DNA from: an uncultured Carnobacterium sp.
GTDB taxonomy: Bacteria; Bacillota; Bacilli; Lactobacillales; Aerococcaceae
Length of the DNA: 7,725 nucleotides
Assembly (NCBI GenBank): GCA_905371865.1
Contig: CAJPNA010000060.1
Location: forward strand, 1-7,725
Direction of reading: 5' to 3'
Made by a program: the position numbers and the translations under genes. Below the pieces are notes generated by a model. The model saw only the letters and a list, made by a program, of their open reading frames with translations, did no database searches and was not told where the DNA came from. Shown here piece after piece: positions 1 to 7,584 of this stretch (its first letter is position 1; the number at the start of each line of letters is the position of its first letter).

Positions 1-1587
1 ACTATTCTCTTCAGTAATTTGAAGTTTTAGTCCATTCTGTTTAGCGTATTCTTGGACTCCAGAACGGGTATACCCTTTTAAGTTGACCAAATTCACAGGT
101 TCTTTTCCTTTAGAAACAGTCAATACCATCTTTATTTCCTTAGCAACAACTTTTTGGTCTTTTGCTACACTTTGTTCGATGACTTTACCAGCTTCAACGG
201 TTTCTGAAAAGATTTCTTTCTTTTCTACAGCAATTCCTAATTTTTGAAGTTCATCTTTTGCTTTCTCAAACGTACTACCAACGTAGTTTCCTATCGTCAC
301 CGTATCTTTCCCAGCACTAACTTTTAAAACTACTTTTGATTTTTCTCTAACCTTACTTCCGGCTTTAGGATTAGTTTCAACCACTTTTCCTTCTTCCACG
401 GTATCTGATTTAACTTTTTGAACATCAGAAATTTCCAAATTCAAATCTGCCAATTTTACTTTTGCTTCAGCTTCCGTGTACTTACTCAAATCCGGAATAG
501 TAATCTCTTTAGGTGCAGATTGAATATAAACAAAAATTGCAGTTACTCCAATAAGGGTTAGTAGCAGTAAAATCCAAGGCCATTTTCTTCTTTTTTTCTT
601 TGGTTCTTGAGTAATAGGCTTCTTTTCTTCATCAAATTGAATTTCAGGAACTTCTTTACTCGAAGTTGGGATCTTTCGAGGTATGGCTCCTGTAGCAATC
701 GGTTGTAAAACTTTTGTTTCCTGATTCAATGTAGTTGGTTTAAACATCGGTTCATTAAGCCTTTCAGAATTCAAGCAAGTTTGTAAATCTTCCAGCATCT
801 CTTCACAACTATTATAACGATCCAAAGGTTCTTTTGCAGTTGCTTTAAGAACTACATTTTCCAAGCTTTGAGGAACTGTTGGTAACATTAATGAAATTCG
901 CGGAAGTGGTTCTTGAAAATGTTTTAGGGCAATTGATACAGCAGACTCCCCTTCAAATGGAACCTCACCAACTAACAATTCATACAGAACAATTCCAAGA
1001 GCATATATATCACTTCGAATCGTAGCCATTCCGCCTCTAGCTTGTTCCGGAGATAAATAATGAACAGATCCTAATAACGTATTTGTTTGAGTAAGCGAAG
1101 TCTCCGATAATGCAATCGCAATCCCAAAATCTGTAATTTTAACATCACCATGTTTATCAATCAAAATATTTTGAGGCTTAATATCGCGATGAATAATTCT
1201 ATTTTGATGAGCCACCTCTATAGCAGAAACAATTTGTGTCATAATACGCACTGCTTCTCTTGGTGGTAGAGGCCCTCTTTCTCGAATATATTCTTTCAAA
1301 TCGGTTCCTTCGACGTATTCCATCACAATATAATGGGTCCCATTTTCTTCTCCTACATCATAAACTCCTACAATATTAGGATGAACTAATTGAGTTGCCG
1401 ATTGAGCCTCTCTTTGAAAACGTCTCATTGCCGCTTCATTTGAATGAAAATCAAATCGTAATACTTTCACAGCAACAGGTCGCTCTAAAATTAAATCTCT
1501 TGCCAAATACACTGTGGCCATACCACCAGTTCCCACATGAGATTGAATCTTATACCGACCTCCGATTGTCTTCCCCGATTCAAACAT
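1..1587 (-). CDS. prkC: PASTA-domain Ser/Thr protein kinase PrkC/StkP (5' part, runs off the left edge)
   Basis: This is a membrane eukaryotic-like Ser/Thr kinase. In this family the cytoplasmic kinase phosphorylates division, cell-wall and translation proteins, and the outer PASTA repeats bind muropeptides or lipid II. The open frame gives 529 residues with no stop before base 1. Seen in order: Gly-rich loop GTGGMATVY (19-27), VAVK with Lys41, likely alpha-C Glu60, catalytic HRD (133-135), Asn140, DFG (153-155), a Thr-rich activation loop (163-170) leading into GSVHYLSPEQARGG, a Lys/Arg cluster (330-335), one membrane helix (about 336-355) and PASTA repeats at about 359-425, 427-494 and 496 onward, the last cut. 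Family members are usually about 600-700 residues, so the tail of PASTA 3, and perhaps more repeats, lies outside. The start ATG shares one base with the stp stop codon (TAATG), and AGGAGG lies 7 nt upstream. Kinase identity is near certain; substrates cannot be read from sequence. Confidence 0.96.
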   Translation of the reverse strand, partial: MFESGKTIGGRYKIQSHVGTGGMATVYLARDLILERPVAVKVLRFDFHSNEAAMRRFQREAQSATQLVHPNIVGVYDVGEENGTHYIVMEYVEGTDLKEYIRERGPLPPREAVRIMTQIVSAIEVAHQNRIIHRDIKPQNILIDKHGDVKITDFGIAIALSETSLTQTNTLLGSVHYLSPEQARGGMATIRSDIYALGIVLYELLVGEVPFEGESAVSIALKHFQEPLPRISLMLPTVPQSLENVVLKATAKEPLDRYNSCEEMLEDLQTCLNSERLNEPMFKPTTLNQETKVLQPIATGAIPRKIPTSSKEVPEIQFDEEKKPITQEPKKKRRKWPWILLLLTLIGVTAIFVYIQSAPKEITIPDLSKYTEAEAKVKLADLNLEISDVQKVKSDTVEEGKVVETNPKAGSKVREKSKVVLKVSAGKDTVTIGNYVGSTFEKAKDELQKLGIAVEKKEIFSETVEAGKVIEQSVAKDQKVVAKEIKMVLTVSKGKEPVNLVNLKGYTRSGVQEYAKQNGLKLQITEENS

Positions 1588-2333
1588 TAAGCTACCTCCT
1601 CTCTCACCAAGTATTTAGCAATCGCCACGGTAATATTATCCCGGCCACCTGCTTCGTTAGCAGCTAAGACCGCCTTTTGAGCTTGTGTATTTACATCAGA
1701 ATAATTACCTAATATTTCTTTTATATATTGATCTTCTAGCATGTTAGACAATCCGTCTGAACATAATAAAATCGTATCCTCATTTTTTAAAGTCACACGT
1801 ACAAAATCAATTTGAACATTCAAAGTTATTCCCAAAGACTGAGTAACAATATTTCTTTGAGGATGTTTTTTTGCTTCCTCTTCAGTAATCTCTCCAGATT
1901 TTACCAATTCTTGTACGAGTGTATGGTCTTCAGTTAATTTTTTAATTTGAAAATTGCGATATAAATAAGCTCGACTGTCTCCAACATTTGCTACTAATAA
2001 TTCATCTCCAATGATTACCGCTGCAACAATTGTTGTCCCCATCCCATCTAATTCACGATATTGGTTTGCTTTCTGAAAGACACGATCATTTTCAGCCTGA
2101 ATATTTTTTACGAGCCATTGGTAGGCTGCTTCTATATCCGTAATACTTTCTTCTTCCCAACGTTTTCCCAAATGAGATAATGCCATAGCACTAGCTACAT
2201 CCCCAGCATTATGCCCTCCAATTCCGTCACACACAACAATCATTGGCACGTTTTGAGTATTCAAAAAATATCCGGCAGCATCTTCGTTTAACGTACGTCT
2301 TTGCCCGACGTCACTCTTGATGGCTATCTCCAT
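1587..2333 (-). CDS. stp: PP2C-family Ser/Thr protein phosphatase, partner of PrkC
   Basis: This is a cytoplasmic metal-dependent (PPM/PP2C) phosphatase that reverses phosphorylation by the PASTA kinase encoded directly downstream (called Stp, PrpC, PhpP or PppL in different species). The 248 residues match the usual bacterial single-domain size. Visible motifs: SDVGQRRTLNEDA (7-19, with Glu17 and Asp18), VCDGIGGH (34-41, metal ligands Asp36 and Gly37), GMGTT (97-101), ANVGDSRAYL (115-124, Asp119 a likely third-metal ligand), LCSDGL (190-195, Asp193) and GGRDNIT (229-235, Asp232). All expected metal-binding acidic residues are present, so the enzyme should be active. There is no signal peptide or membrane helix. 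The ATG at 2333 is preceded by a strong AGGAGGGG site (2338-2345). It lies 21 bp after rsmB and overlaps prkC by one base. Confidence 0.96.
   Translation of the reverse strand: MEIAIKSDVGQRRTLNEDAAGYFLNTQNVPMIVVCDGIGGHNAGDVASAMALSHLGKRWEEESITDIEAAYQWLVKNIQAENDRVFQKANQYRELDGMGTTIVAAVIIGDELLVANVGDSRAYLYRNFQIKKLTEDHTLVQELVKSGEITEEEAKKHPQRNIVTQSLGITLNVQIDFVRVTLKNEDTILLCSDGLSNMLEDQYIKEILGNYSDVNTQAQKAVLAANEAGGRDNITVAIAKYLVREEVA
1595..1600 (-). promoter_or_regulatory. Ribosome binding site of prkC inside stp
   Basis: A perfect AGGAGG lies 7 nt before the prkC ATG and is read within the last Glu-Glu-Val codons of stp. Together with the TAATG stop/start overlap, it fixes the kinase start and suggests that ribosomes finishing the phosphatase re-initiate on the kinase, which would keep the two proteins in proportion. 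The coupling itself is inferred. Confidence 0.85.
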
Positions 2334-2354
2334 ATTTCCCCTCCTGTTGCGAAT

Positions 2355-3677
2355 CTATTTTCTTACCATTCTTGCAATAAAAAAACCATCTGTATGATAT
2401 TCATGCGGTAATATGGTAAGCATCGGATTTTCATTAGTACACCCAAACTCTTCTATTGGTTGTAATTCAAAATCCGGATGATTAGCTAAAAATTTAAGAA
2501 CGACTTCCTCATTCTCACTTTTATTAATCGTGCAAGTTGAATAAATCAATTTTCCACTGTTCTTTACCATTGTAGCAACTGACGCTAAAATTTCCAACTG
2601 TATTATTTGTAATTTTGTTAAATCTTCACTATTTTTTGTATATTTTATATCCGGTTTACGGCGCATTAAGCCTAAACCAGAACACGGTGCATCTACAAAT
2701 ACTGCATCAAAACTTTCTTTTTTAAACAGTTCTCCTGCTTTTCTAGCATCGAGTGCATGAGTATGAATTCTGTCTTCCACTCCTAGACGTTTGGCGTTTT
2801 GATGAATCTTGCGCAATTTATTCTCATGCAAATCCAACGCCTCTACAAGTCCACCCTCTTTGGCTATTAAATAGCTAGCAAAATGAGTTGTTTTCCCTCC
2901 AGGAGCAGCACATGTATCGAGCACTTTATCTCCAGGGTGCAACCCTCCTACTTGAGCCACCAATGAGGAAGACTCATCTTGAACCGTTATGATTCCCTCT
3001 TTGAATGCTTTTGATTGCAGTAAATCCCCTTCCTCGACAATAACTGCGCGAGGAGACAACTTACTTGGCTGAACCGTTACGCCTTCTTCTTTTAGAAGAG
3101 TTTGTACTTCTTCAATCGAAATATTCGGATTTTGAACACGCGCGCTTAAATGTGGTGCAATATTTAAACTTGGGAAAATTTCTCTAGCTTCTTCCCCATA
3201 TTGTTCAAATAATAAATCTACAATCCAGCGCGGCATACTATATTCCACACTCAAGCGTTCCCGTTCATCTTTAATAGAAGAAACTCTATCGAATCCAGCG
3301 CGCTGAACGTTTCTAAGAACTCCGTTAACAAATTTGGCAATTCCCTGATGGCCGCGTTTCTTAGCAATCTGTACTGCTTCATAAATGGCTGCGCGATCTG
3401 GAACACGGTCAAGATACGCCATTTGGTATACAGTCATTCGTAGTAAACTGAGAACCCATAATTCCATTTTCTTTTGTTTCTGAATATATGGTTTTAAATA
3501 GAAGTCTAATGTCAATTTACGTTGAATCGTACCGTAGAATAATTCCGTTAATAATCCTCTATCTCTTCCATCCAATTTATGTTTTTGCAACACATTTTGA
3601 AACGCGACCGTCGAGTATGCTTGATTTTTTTCTACATTTGTTAATAATTCTACGCAAATATCACGTACATTACTCAT
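2355..3677 (-). CDS. rsmB: 16S rRNA (cytosine-967-C5)-methyltransferase RsmB
   Basis: This enzyme transfers a methyl group from S-adenosylmethionine to C5 of C967 (E. coli numbering) of 16S rRNA during small-subunit assembly. Synonyms are Sun and Fmu. The 440 residues are close to the family norm. An N-terminal NusB-like RNA-binding helical domain spans about 1-130. The NOL1/NOP2/Sun catalytic domain then shows the SAM-binding loop LDTCAAPGGK (253-262), acidic SAM contacts at Asp282 and Asp310, motif IV DAPCSG (329-334, Cys332) and motif VI STCTI (380-384, Cys382, the likely nucleophile). Both Cys residues of the two-cysteine RNA m5C mechanism are present. It ends in the usual DGFFIARM-type segment. 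The ATG at 3677 overlaps the end of fmt by 8 bp; its GAGGGA site (3685-3690) lies within fmt codons, so translation is probably coupled. Confidence 0.96.
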   Translation of the reverse strand: MSNVRDICVELLTNVEKNQAYSTVAFQNVLQKHKLDGRDRGLLTELFYGTIQRKLTLDFYLKPYIQKQKKMELWVLSLLRMTVYQMAYLDRVPDRAAIYEAVQIAKKRGHQGIAKFVNGVLRNVQRAGFDRVSSIKDERERLSVEYSMPRWIVDLLFEQYGEEAREIFPSLNIAPHLSARVQNPNISIEEVQTLLKEEGVTVQPSKLSPRAVIVEEGDLLQSKAFKEGIITVQDESSSLVAQVGGLHPGDKVLDTCAAPGGKTTHFASYLIAKEGGLVEALDLHENKLRKIHQNAKRLGVEDRIHTHALDARKAGELFKKESFDAVFVDAPCSGLGLMRRKPDIKYTKNSEDLTKLQIIQLEILASVATMVKNSGKLIYSTCTINKSENEEVVLKFLANHPDFELQPIEEFGCTNENPMLTILPHEYHTDGFFIARMVRK

Positions 3678-4626
3678 GGTTTAATCCCTCAAAAATCGCA
3701 TCATTCTTCATCCATTCAGCAAATCCATTTATAAACGCCTTCGCATCCATTTGCGCTTTTCCTGCCGGTTGAAGACGTGTTATTTCAAGTACTGTTCCAC
3801 CACCGCAAGCCACATATAGACGTCCGCCATCTACAAACAAGCTTCCAGGCACTTTAGCGGTTTGTTTATCCGTTAAAGCAACTCCCCACATCTTCACACG
3901 ATTCCCATTTAAAACCGTAAATGATGTTGGCCATGGACGCAACCCTCGAACGAAGCAATCTACTTCAGTCGCTGTTTTATTCCAGTTAATTTGCTCTTGC
4001 TCTCTTGAAATATTTGGAGAGAACGATACAAGTGCTTCTTCTTGTTCTACTTCCATAATCGCACCAGCAAATAACGCTGGTAATGTTTCGATTAGTAAGT
4101 CTGCTCCAACAACGCTTAATTTTTCAAACATACTAGCAACATCATCTTCACCAGTAATCGAAATCGCACGTTGCGAAATAATCGCACCGGCATCCATCTT
4201 GGCAACCATACGCATAATCGTTACGCCAGTTTCTTTATCACCGTTCATAATCGCATAATGAATGGGCGCTCCACCACGATATTTCGGGAGTAGTGATGCA
4301 TGAACATTCACCGCACCAAAGCGAGGAAATTCTAAAAACTTCGTTGGCAAAAATTGACCGTACGCAGCTGTCACAATCAAATCTGCATCTAGTTGCATTA
4401 ATGCTTCCAACTCCTGCGAACCACTTAATTTTTCTGGTTGGTAGACAGGAATATCATGGTCTAATGCAACTATCTTCACAGGAGTCGGAGTAATGATTTT
4501 CTTACGCCCAACTGCACGGTCTGGTTGCGTCACAACAGCAATCACTTCAACTGTTTCATCATCAATTAATCGTTTTAAAACACCTGTTGAAAACTCAGGA
4601 GTTCCCATAAAAATAACTTTCTTCAT
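3670..4626 (-). CDS. fmt: Methionyl-tRNA formyltransferase
   Basis: This cytoplasmic enzyme formylates Met-tRNAi using 10-formyl-tetrahydrofolate to make the fMet-tRNA that starts bacterial translation. The 318 residues are the usual length. The N-terminal Rossmann-type formyltransferase domain (about 1-200) opens with IFMGTPEFS (5-13) and carries the catalytic Asn107, His109 and Asp145. These sit in NVHASLLPKYRGGAP (107-121), which is the family signature, and in MDAGAI (144-149). The loop around residues 36-50 with Arg41, Lys42 and Lys43 is the tRNA-acceptor loop region. The C-terminal OB-like tRNA-binding domain (about 205-305) includes the RGLRPWPTSF segment (228-237) and LQPAGKAQMDAKAF (285-298). 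The ATG at 4626 is preceded by AGAGGTG (4631-4637), which overlaps the priA stop codon. It lies 9 bp after priA and overlaps rsmB by 8 bp. Nothing is missing. Confidence 0.97.
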   Translation of the reverse strand: MKKVIFMGTPEFSTGVLKRLIDDETVEVIAVVTQPDRAVGRKKIITPTPVKIVALDHDIPVYQPEKLSGSQELEALMQLDADLIVTAAYGQFLPTKFLEFPRFGAVNVHASLLPKYRGGAPIHYAIMNGDKETGVTIMRMVAKMDAGAIISQRAISITGEDDVASMFEKLSVVGADLLIETLPALFAGAIMEVEQEEALVSFSPNISREQEQINWNKTATEVDCFVRGLRPWPTSFTVLNGNRVKMWGVALTDKQTAKVPGSLFVDGGRLYVACGGGTVLEITRLQPAGKAQMDAKAFINGFAEWMKNDAIFEGLNHE

Positions 4627-4635
4627 TTTTCACCT

Positions 4636-7041
4636 CTATAAGAAATGTTGTGGTTCCATATCAATTGTCATGAGTATTTTCTTCGAACCTATCTCTTGCG
4701 TTTCCATCATCAATTGCTCCAAAAACTCTTGCAGTTGCGGTTCGTTTTTGTATTTCACAATAATTTGAAAATAATAACGATTGTTCATACGTGCAATTGA
4801 CTTCGCTGACGGCCCTAGTACAACTGCTTTTGGCGACACATTCGCCTTCAACTCCTTATGAACTTCGATGGCCTTCTTCAATGCCACTCCTTCTTCTTCA
4901 CTAGAAAATGTAATCATAGTTGTAAAGAAGTACGGCGGATAGTTGGCCATATGACGCATTCGCATTTCTGTTTCGAAGAATCGTTCATATTGATGTCCTT
5001 GAGCTAGCTGAATAGCGTAATGCGTTGGATTATAGGTTTGGATAAAAACTTCACCCGGTTTATCCCCACGTCCTGCACGTCCTGAGACTTGCGTGAGGAG
5101 TTGGAATGTTTTTTCCGAACTTCTAAAATCAGGAATATTCAATGCCGTATCCGCATTAATCACTCCAACGAGCGTTACGTTTGGAAAATCGAGACCTTTC
5201 GCAATCATCTGAGTTCCAATTAAAATATCGGCTTCTTGATTTTCAAACTGTTTCAGGATTGCTTCATGTTGCCCTTTACGTCTTGTCGTATCCACGTCCA
5301 TCCGCACAATGCGAGCATCTGGGAACACTTCTTGCAATTCTTCTTGTACCTTTTGAGTTCCTGTTCCAAAATAACGAATCTGTCTACTTTGACATTTTGG
5401 ACAGAAATTAGGAATATGTTCTTCATGACCACAATAGTGACATTTCATACTTCTCGTATCCATATGAAGCGTTAACGAAATATCGCAGTTTGGACATTCT
5501 AAAACATAACCGCAATCCCTGCATAATACAAAAGAGGAATATCCCCTTCGATTTAACAGAAAGACAGTTTGTTCTTTCTTTTCCAACCGATTTTCGATTG
5601 CTTTTAATAAGGTTTGAGAAAACGAACCTTTCTGCTGAATAAATTCATTTCTCATATCAATTAAATGCACTTCTGGAAGAATTTGTTCCTTAGCTCTTTT
5701 GGTTAGTTTCAAAAGAGTATAGACTCCCTTTTGCGCTCGAGCTCTTGATTCTAAGCTAGGAGTTGCACTCCCTAACACTACAGGACAGTGATGGAATTCC
5801 CCCCTCCAAATCGCGATGTCTCTTGCGTGATATCTAGGAGATTCATCTTGTTTATAAGAGGTTTCATGTTCCTCATCTAAAATAATAATGCCAATGTTTT
5901 CTAATGGAGCAAAAATAGAAGAACGAGCACCTACAACAATGTCTGCTTCCTTATTCTTAATCTTACGCCATTCATCGTATTTTTCTCCGACACTTAACCC
6001 ACTATGAAGCACCGCTACACGGTCTCCAAAGCGAGACTTAAATCGTTCGACCATCTGAGGAGTTAGAGCAATTTCGGGAACAAGCATCATTGCACTTTGC
6101 CCTTTTTCAATGACTTCACTAATCCATTGCAAATAAACCTCCGTTTTCCCCGAACCAGTAACGCCTTCTAATAAGTATACTTTTGAGTTATGTGGATCGA
6201 TAGATTCTTCTTTTACTCTATCAAATGCCACTTGCTGTTCCTCATTTAATTGAAATGGAACACTCTTCTTAAAGACTCTTCCTTTATACGGATCTCGACT
6301 TACTTCTTTTTGAGCTATCGTAATCCAATTATGATCTACTGCAAATTTTAAATCAGCCGTTGTAAAATGTGTATCTTCTAAGAATCTTTTCTTCTGAATC
6401 TCCATTCTTTCCATGGAAGCGAGTGTCTTTAAGAGTGATATTTTCTTTTTCGCACGCGCAGAAAGCGTAGGAATAAACTCCTCATACTCTTGCATCACGT
6501 AGTTCAACCGAATCCAGTCTTCCGTTTTTACCTTGGCACGGTCTTTGACAAGTGTCTCGATGACCACTGCGCCTTCTTTTTTCAACTTCATCAATTGTTT
6601 TAAATGATCCTGTGGCAGGTCATCGGTATAAAGCAATGTATTTTCATAATGGAAAACTTCTCGAAATACATCTTCATTCTCTTTTGGATTAACTAACACA
6701 AATCGTTTTTCATAATTAGATTTCAACATCGCTGGAAGCATTGTTTGGTAACATTGAATCAAGAACGCGTGAACTTTTTTTGACAAATACGCTCCTAGTT
6801 GAATCATTTCAGGTGACAAGACGGGATCTAAATCCATTAAATGCAAAATATCTTTTACTTCACCGTCGAAATCTACTTCATCACTAAGCGCCAAAACAAA
6901 TCCAGAAATACTACGACCTCCAAACGGAACGGCAACACGCATTCCAACTTCAATGCTCTCTTGTAATATTTCAGGAACATGATAATCAAAAGGACGATTT
7001 ACTTGAATGACTGGTACATCAACGATTACTTTTGCATACAT
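4636..7041 (-). CDS. priA: Primosomal protein N' (PriA replication restart helicase)
   Basis: PriA is a 3'-to-5' superfamily 2 DNA helicase that recognises stalled or repaired forks and directs reloading of the replicative helicase. The 801 residues match Firmicutes PriA. Seen in order: N-terminal 3'-end-binding domain (about 1-105, with the RVAVPFGGR segment at 35-43), a winged-helix region, Walker A GVTGSGKT (293-300, Lys299), the DEEH box (389-392), GSATPS (424-429) and a zinc module of eight cysteines in CxxC pairs (507/510, 516/519, 534/537, 547/550). After these come GTQMIAKGLDFPNV (609-622), QVSGRAGRG (651-659, motif VI arginines) and the C-terminal domain ending at 801. All helicase and zinc-binding residues are intact. 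The ATG at 7041 has GGAGGTG (7047-7053) with 5 nt spacing. It is the first gene of the visible cluster; no gmk or rpoZ is seen upstream. Confidence 0.97.
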   Translation of the reverse strand: MYAKVIVDVPVIQVNRPFDYHVPEILQESIEVGMRVAVPFGGRSISGFVLALSDEVDFDGEVKDILHLMDLDPVLSPEMIQLGAYLSKKVHAFLIQCYQTMLPAMLKSNYEKRFVLVNPKENEDVFREVFHYENTLLYTDDLPQDHLKQLMKLKKEGAVVIETLVKDRAKVKTEDWIRLNYVMQEYEEFIPTLSARAKKKISLLKTLASMERMEIQKKRFLEDTHFTTADLKFAVDHNWITIAQKEVSRDPYKGRVFKKSVPFQLNEEQQVAFDRVKEESIDPHNSKVYLLEGVTGSGKTEVYLQWISEVIEKGQSAMMLVPEIALTPQMVERFKSRFGDRVAVLHSGLSVGEKYDEWRKIKNKEADIVVGARSSIFAPLENIGIIILDEEHETSYKQDESPRYHARDIAIWRGEFHHCPVVLGSATPSLESRARAQKGVYTLLKLTKRAKEQILPEVHLIDMRNEFIQQKGSFSQTLLKAIENRLEKKEQTVFLLNRRGYSSFVLCRDCGYVLECPNCDISLTLHMDTRSMKCHYCGHEEHIPNFCPKCQSRQIRYFGTGTQKVQEELQEVFPDARIVRMDVDTTRRKGQHEAILKQFENQEADILIGTQMIAKGLDFPNVTLVGVINADTALNIPDFRSSEKTFQLLTQVSGRAGRGDKPGEVFIQTYNPTHYAIQLAQGHQYERFFETEMRMRHMANYPPYFFTTMITFSSEEEGVALKKAIEVHKELKANVSPKAVVLGPSAKSIARMNNRYYFQIIVKYKNEPQLQEFLEQLMMETQEIGSKKILMTIDMEPQHFL

Positions 7042-7046
7042 CTTCT

Positions 7047-7053
7047 CACCTCC
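7047..7053 (-). promoter_or_regulatory. Ribosome binding site of priA
   Basis: GGAGGTG, followed by AGAAG and then the ATG at 7041, is a near-perfect match to the 16S rRNA tail. It supports this start for the 801-residue PriA. There is no longer in-frame extension with a comparable site. Confidence 0.85.
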
Positions 7054-7071
7054 AAAATTGTTTTACTATTC

Positions 7072-7101
7072 ATTATACCATAATGAACTTTATTTTGTTA
7101 T
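7072..7101 (-). promoter_or_regulatory. Likely promoter of the priA-fmt-rsmB-stp-prkC cluster
   Basis: On the minus strand a perfect TATAAT (7077-7072) lies 30 nt upstream of the priA start codon. At 18 bp spacing the -35 position reads ATAACA (7101-7096), four of six matches to TTGACA. The location directly in front of the first gene, in AT-rich DNA, favours a housekeeping sigma-A promoter with a short leader. The -35 is weak, so the assignment is tentative. No hairpin suggesting attenuation is seen between it and priA. Confidence 0.5.
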
Positions 7102-7119
7102 CGCTTACGCTGCACTTCT

Positions 7120-7143
7120 ATTATACAAAGATAAAACGTCAAT
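7120..7143 (-). promoter_or_regulatory. Second candidate promoter upstream of priA
   Basis: A second perfect TATAAT on the minus strand (7125-7120) lies 48 bp further from priA than the first. No good -35 element stands at 17 or 18 bp: those positions read AGTCAT and AAGTCA. The attractive TTGACG here (7142-7137) is only 11 bp away, which is too close to pair with it. It may be an alternative start site or only AT-rich chance. Confidence 0.25.
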
Positions 7144-7195
7144 GACTTTCGATACTGCCTCAGTAAATGAAAATTAAATTAGACGCTTAACTATA

Positions 7196-7513
7196 AGAGG
7201 GGCAGAGGATTATGCAAAAAAATGATTGGAATTGCAGAATAAAAGGAAGCTATTTAAAAGAGAAAATCTTTATTATTCAGCTATATATACGAGTAAATCA
7301 GAATTTTGTGCTGTTTGTGGGCATGTGTAGCCGAATAATACTATTTTTAAAAATAGGACAAAAACTTCTCAGATTAATCTTTATTCTCTTTCAGTCCTGC
7401 TGCCTACTTAAATCTACGTAAACAAGGGTTTCATTTCATACTGTTAGGCGTATCCTTGTTGATATAGCAAGCTTATTCATTGTTAAACTATTACAATAAT
7501 TAACTGCCCCTCT
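7196..7513. repeat. 10-bp inverted repeat flanking the transposase relic
   Basis: AGAGGGGCAG at 7196-7205 recurs inverted as CTGCCCCTCT at 7504-7513, a perfect match. A further five-base agreement (ATTAT) follows after a three-base mismatch toward the inside. The arms enclose the transposase relic almost exactly (7212-7503) and are GC-rich within AT-rich DNA. They could be the terminal inverted repeats of an internally deleted element, although I did not recognise them as known ISL3 ends. A chance match of this length is possible in a 700-bp region. Confidence 0.4.
7212..7503 (+). pseudogene. Decayed N-terminal fragment of an ISL3-family transposase
   Basis: No frame is open throughout, but three consecutive frames read in order resemble the start of an ISL3-type transposase. 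Part A (7212-7277) begins MQKNDWNCRIKG and continues to LKEKIFII, like the usual N-terminal IKxLLxIKEKNI segment. Part B (7262-7408, another frame) gives LYYSAIYTSKSEFCAVCGHV, ending in a CxxC zinc-finger half; it is followed by TAG (7328-7330), then NNTIFKNRTKTSQINLYSLS. Part C (7405-7503, third frame) reads YLNLRKQGFHF, where intact relatives have YLxLxKQRFxCxxC; the second cysteine pair is lost here. After a TAG at 7465 it continues QAYSLLNYYNN, like the conserved AQTSLV-type segment. The catalytic DDE part (C-terminal two thirds or more) is absent. The family match is from memory of conserved motifs, not a search. It is certainly non-functional. Confidence 0.65.
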
Positions 7514-7566
7514 GCGTTTTGATAGATTTAAATCCGTTAAATCTTCCAAATGCAAAAATTATTATT

Positions 7567-7584
7567 CCTCCTTTCCATATTATA
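7567..7584 (-). promoter_or_regulatory. Orphan TATAAT plus AAAGGAGG signal with no gene behind it
   Basis: On the minus strand, TATAAT (7584-7579) is followed almost at once by a strong ribosome-binding sequence AAAGGAGG (7574-7567). No ATG or GTG stands at normal spacing. Seven bases after GGAGG is an ATT that opens only a 19-codon frame (IFAFGRFNGFKSIKTQRGS, then stop, 7559-7500). A TTG further on opens a frame of about 38 codons through the relic. This may be the remnant of a gene start destroyed by rearrangement. No convincing -35 is present. Confidence 0.35.

Noticed and set aside
1395..1667. 90-codon plus-strand frame across the stp-prkC junction
   Set aside because: It is antisense to two clearly coding genes, has no recognisable domain and no supporting ribosome binding site.
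3488..3772. 94-codon plus-strand frame opposite rsmB and fmt
   Set aside because: It is a shadow of the highly conserved minus-strand coding sequences; its hydrophobic look is a by-product of the reverse reading.
4493..5475. Several plus-strand frames opposite priA, some rich in cysteine or aromatic residues
   Set aside because: They are antisense readings of conserved helicase motifs and the zinc module, with no independent coding evidence.
7095..7124. Plus-strand promoter TTGTTA, 18 bp, TATTAT that could drive the transposase relic
   Set aside because: It is a fair match but overlaps the minus-strand priA promoter candidates, and the AT-rich palindromic character of -10 boxes makes such matches common. 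Its target gene is dead.
7138..7146. Palindrome GTCAATGAC upstream of priA as an operator
   Set aside because: The arms are only 4 bp and there is no second copy; this is expected by chance.
7212..7421. 69-codon plus-strand frame starting with ATG as a functional small gene
   Set aside because: Its first third matches a transposase start, but the rest is an out-of-frame reading; the meaningful continuation lies in the other two frames. It is part of the pseudogene.
7421..7460. 7-bp inverted repeat AACAAGG/CCTTGTT as a transcription terminator
   Set aside because: The loop is 26 nt, the stem is short and no T-run follows; it lies within the transposase relic.
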